Shown piece by piece: positions 61,482 through 64,000 of a stretch of 64,000 bases of DNA. The translations under genes were made by a program, and so were the position numbers. The stretch covers positions 244,437-308,436 of the forward strand of contig JBPOGA010000002.1 of NCBI GenBank assembly GCA_051252415.1. Direction: 5' to 3'. Each line of letters begins with the position of its first letter. Positions within the stretch are counted from its first letter, which is position 1. The notes beneath the pieces were generated by a model. It searched no databases and was not told the DNA's origin. It worked only from the letters and a program-made list of their open reading frames with translations. The stretch is from JBPOFY01 sp051252415 (GTDB taxonomy: Bacteria; Verrucomicrobiota; Verrucomicrobiia; Opitutales; Coraliomargaritaceae).

Positions 61482-64000
61482 TTATTCGCTAGGTTCGCTG
61501 ATGATAATAACGCGATAGAAGCGTGAGGACTGTGCACTCGGCGGGCTATGGGTTTTCGGAGGTCCGTTATCCACCCACTGTGTAACTTCAAGATTCGCGG
61601 TATATAATGGTGACACACGAGTCCAAGGTTCCACTAGACTATCTGTATATTCGATCGCGTATACGCCGCCGACTACAGAGGCATACTCAAGTAAGAATCC
61701 AAATGCGATGTCCGGATTTCCAGCGTGGTTGACCTCCAAACCGCTGCGTATGATTGGAGTGCCAGGGCCTCCTGTGGCTGGTGCATCGATATCTTCCGTG
61801 TATACGATAATAATTTCATAATCAGGAGAGTCGAATGGGACTCCAGAATCACGCAGAAACTCAACAACAAGCTCGACGCTATCACCGCTCTCACCATTCG
61901 CAGCCAAGATTTGTGAATACTGAATGTATGGAGTGCCATCGTTACCTGTCGCATTGAAGACTTCGATATCCACTGCAAGCCCATTCACGAGCATACGGAA
62001 ACCATTAATGCTACTATCATGTAGGTTCGTCACACGAACAGTCTGCTTATAGAGGGCAGTCTGCAAATCAAACACTGGGTCACTTTCCGAATTAGGCTCT
62101 CCTGTTTCAGGATCAATAATTTCGATCACGAAACCACCCGCACTAACCACGTTGATCGTGACAGTTGCTTCATTTGAGGTTGCACCCTGTTCGTCGTTCA
62201 CCGTGTAAGTGAATGTGTCCTCTCCATAGAAGAGTGGATCTGGTGTATAATCGAAGCTTCCGTCAGGATTCAGAGTCAATGTGCCGTTGCTCACGTCACT
62301 GACTACTTGGAAGTTCTCCAAGCTATCCGTATCCGGCGTGCCATCTTGATCGACACCGTTGCCGTTGTCGTCTCCGACATTGCCCGACAAAGTTGGATCC
62401 ATGCTGGCGTTCAGCTCGAAGTCGTCATCTTGTGCGACAGGCTCTGGATTAATCACAGTCAGTGTGAATTCTACATCTGTCGTATCCTCACCATCATTCG
62501 CGGTGACGACGACTGTATAGACACCGTCGTTAAGTGGGCCACCCTCAGACGCGAGGTTAGTCAACGTTCCGGAGATCAGACCTGTGTTCTCATTGATTGT
62601 CACGCCGTCCGGCAATCCAGTCGCAGTGTAAGTAAGCGTATCGTCATTTGGATCGGTAAAGGAGGCATCAATCGAGATGTCATCCACATCGACCGACTCA
62701 TCCGGAACCAAATCGAGGAATACCGGTTCATTAATTTCCGGTGGCTGATTTTCGACCGTAATCGTTACCGTCGCTGTATTCGAGGTCGCTCCCTGCTCGT
62801 CGTCCACAGTATATGTGAAGCTGTCATCACCAGCAAAGGATGCGTCCGGTGTGTAAGTGAAACTGCCGTCGCCGTTCAAGGTCAACGAACCGTTGCTCAC
62901 GTCAGAGACCACTTGGAAATTCTCCAGTGTGTCACTGTCAGGTGCAGTATCCTCGTCATTATCACCGACGTTCTCACCGCTCAACTGTGTATTACCAGGA
63001 GTCGAGTAAGTATCGTCATCCGCATTCGGTGCTGGATTCGTGACTGTGTAAGTCAGCGTATAGTCCGTATTATCAGTGCCATCGTCGGCATTGATTGTGA
63101 TCGTATACACTCCACTCACGCCGCCTGCAGAAGCAAGGTTGCCGAGGGTGCCAGTGATTAGACCGCTAATTGAGTTGATGCTCAAACCAGCGGGTGCGCC
63201 GGAGACGATGCTGTAAGTCAAGCTATCACCATTTGGATCAGTTGTCCCCGCAGGAACCGAAACAGTGTCGCCGTCGGCATCGCCTGCAGGTTCGAGATTC
63301 GGATCTACTGGTGCTTGGTTCTCCACAGTGATCGTTACCGTCGCTGCAGCCGAAGTCGCGCCTTGTTCATCATCTACCGTGTAAGTGAATGTATCGCTGC
63401 CTGCGAAACCAAGATTTGGATCGTAAGTGAAGCTACCATCGCTGGCCAAGCTCAGTGTGCCGTTGCTGACATCGGTGCCGAGGGTGTAGTTGCTCAACGT
63501 ATCGCTGTCATTGCCGCCATCACTGTCATTGCCGCCAACGCCTGGCGCTGCGACGACCAACTGTGTGTCAGTAGGTGTCGAGTATGGATCGTCATTCGCA
63601 ACTGGTGCTGGATTCGTGACAGTGTAAGTCAGCGTATAGTCCGTATTATCAGTGCCATCGTCGGCATTGATTGTGATCGTATACACTCCACTCACGCCGC
63701 CTGCAGAAGCAAGGTTGCCGAGGGTGCCAGTGATTAGACCGCTAATTGAGTTGATGCTCAAACCAGCGGGTGCGCCGGAGACGATGCTGTAAGTCAAGCT
63801 ATCACCATTTGGATCAGTTGTCCCCGCAGGAACCGAAACAGTGTCGCCGTCGGCATCGCCTGCAGGTTCGAGATTCGGATCTACTGGTGCTTGGTTCTCC
63901 ACAGTGATCGTTACCGTCGCTGCAGCCGAAGTCGCGCCTTGTTCATCATCTACCGTGTAAGTGAATGTATCGCTGCCTGCGAAACCAAGATTTGGATCGT
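61482..64000 (-). CDS. giant cadherin/Ig-repeat adhesin (5' truncated by window edge)
   Basis: At least 839 codons; the frame is still open at the window edge, so the N-terminus is missing. Reading toward the C-terminus there are alternating cadherin-like modules (NGSFTYTPDASFAGDDSFTYTVDDEQGATS type) and He_PIG modules (GLSINSISGLITGTL type). A 210-residue C-terminal region contains YAIEYTDSLVEPWTRVSPLY and ends RFYRVI, a tail common in PVC exported proteins. These repeats bind calcium and give long surface fibres. Adjacent modules are nearly identical at the DNA level. The gene is upstream of, and on the same strand as, the outer-membrane protein gene. Confidence 0.9.
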   Translation of the reverse strand, partial: DPNLGFAGSDTFTYTVDDEQGATSAAATVTITVENQAPVDPNLEPAGDADGDTVSVPAGTTDPNGDSLTYSIVSGAPAGLSINSISGLITGTLGNLASAGGVSGVYTITINADDGTDNTDYTLTYTVTNPAPVANDDPYSTPTDTQLVVAAPGVGGNDSDGGNDSDTLSNYTLGTDVSNGTLSLASDGSFTYDPNLGFAGSDTFTYTVDDEQGATSAAATVTITVENQAPVDPNLEPAGDADGDTVSVPAGTTDPNGDSLTYSIVSGAPAGLSINSISGLITGTLGNLASAGGVSGVYTITINADDGTDNTDYTLTYTVTNPAPNADDDTYSTPGNTQLSGENVGDNDEDTAPDSDTLENFQVVSDVSNGSLTLNGDGSFTYTPDASFAGDDSFTYTVDDEQGATSNTATVTITVENQPPEINEPVFLDLVPDESVDVDDISIDASFTDPNDDTLTYTATGLPDGVTINENTGLISGTLTNLASEGGPLNDGVYTVVVTANDGEDTTDVEFTLTVINPEPVAQDDDFELNASMDPTLSGNVGDDNGNGVDQDGTPDTDSLENFQVVSDVSNGTLTLNPDGSFDYTPDPLFYGEDTFTYTVNDEQGATSNEATVTINVVSAGGFVIEIIDPETGEPNSESDPVFDLQTALYKQTVRVTNLHDSSINGFRMLVNGLAVDIEVFNATGNDGTPYIQYSQILAANGESGDSVELVVEFLRDSGVPFDSPDYEIIIVYTEDIDAPATGGPGTPIIRSGLEVNHAGNPDIAFGFLLEYASVVGGVYAIEYTDSLVEPWTRVSPLYTANLEVTQWVDNGPPKTHSPPSAQSSRFYRVIIISEPSE
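63038..64000 (-). repeat. 576-bp tandem repeat within the adhesin
   Basis: 63038-63424 and 63614-64000 read as identical over at least 387 bases, with period 576 bases (192 codons). One base differs just outside at 63037 versus 63613. The unit is one cadherin-like plus one He_PIG module. The second copy continues past the window. Such identity implies recent duplication or gene conversion, and the copy number may be misassembled. Confidence 0.9.

Noticed and set aside
62307..63161. Long open frame antisense to the adhesin
   Set aside because: It mirrors the biased codons of the adhesin repeats, has no start context, and its translation is rich in Ile/Arg/Cys with internal repeats copied from the sense strand.
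63315..63737. Second antisense open frame over the adhesin repeats
   Set aside because: It is the same sequence as part of the previous frame because the sense repeat is duplicated; no independent coding signal.

Overview
The window looks like chromosomal DNA of a free-living, Gram-negative bacterium of the PVC group, most likely a marine Verrucomicrobiota of the Opitutae/Puniceicoccales type. This assignment is inference from gene content. The main clues are a pseudopilin with a conserved internal GHIAYLDGHV segment, a cadherin/Ig-repeat adhesin ending in an RFYRVI tail, a small-protein/FloA/NfeD operon, outer-membrane barrels ending in Phe, and many REP-type palindromes with one RAYT transposase. 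No rRNA, tRNA, CRISPR array, prophage or plasmid module was found. Most of the window is housekeeping, with small accessory patches.

Layout. 1-8.3 kb: end of an SMP-30 lactonase, thrS, a lipoprotein, a YhbY-type RNA-binding protein, an HNH nuclease, and a heme block (hemH, hemX-like, hemA). 8.3-16.9 kb: porin, BamE-like protein, DUF423 protein, transaldolase, thioesterase, surE, a large secreted repeat protein, glyA, and a pseudopilin. 17-24.4 kb: CBS-DRTGG pyrophosphatase, an orphan coiled-coil membrane protein behind a palindromic operator, then ftsK-exbD-exbD and slyD on the minus strand. 24.6-34.6 kb: glnD, a GAF histidine kinase, a VanZ-like protein, dsbD with a redoxin, a SOUL protein, a glycosyltransferase and a CigR-like protein. 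34.8-39.2 kb: grpE-dnaJ, purN, prmA and a RodZ-like gene. 39.4-45.2 kb: a metallopeptidase pseudogene, then the nfeD-nfeD-floA-small protein operon on the minus strand. 45.3-53.8 kb: aldose epimerase, RAYT with its REPs, trkA-trkH and metH. 54.3-57.1 kb is an accessory patch with a truncated DinD-like gene, an orphan ABC ATPase and a beta-barrel gene remnant. 57.2-64 kb: a C39-like protein, a HAD hydrolase, gmk, a nested palindromic element, an outer-membrane protein and a giant adhesin that runs off the window.

How the genes fit together. The heme block makes aminolevulinate and inserts iron, and HemX-like proteins usually travel with GluTR. DsbD passes electrons across the membrane and a redoxin follows it in the same operon. 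TrkA/TrkH form one potassium uptake system. NfeD proteins and FloA organise membrane microdomains. GrpE/DnaJ serve DnaK.

The most distinctive signal is a dispersed set of hairpins headed GTAG or GGAG, often in inverted pairs, in at least eight intergenic regions. Their stems differ between copies but stay complementary. One RAYT gene is flanked by its own variant. Other points of interest are a peptidase gene broken by two in-frame TAA codons, a ferrochelatase with an internal six-cysteine loop, a GluTR lacking most of its dimerisation domain, and a perfect 12-bp-arm palindrome placed right after a strong -10 box.
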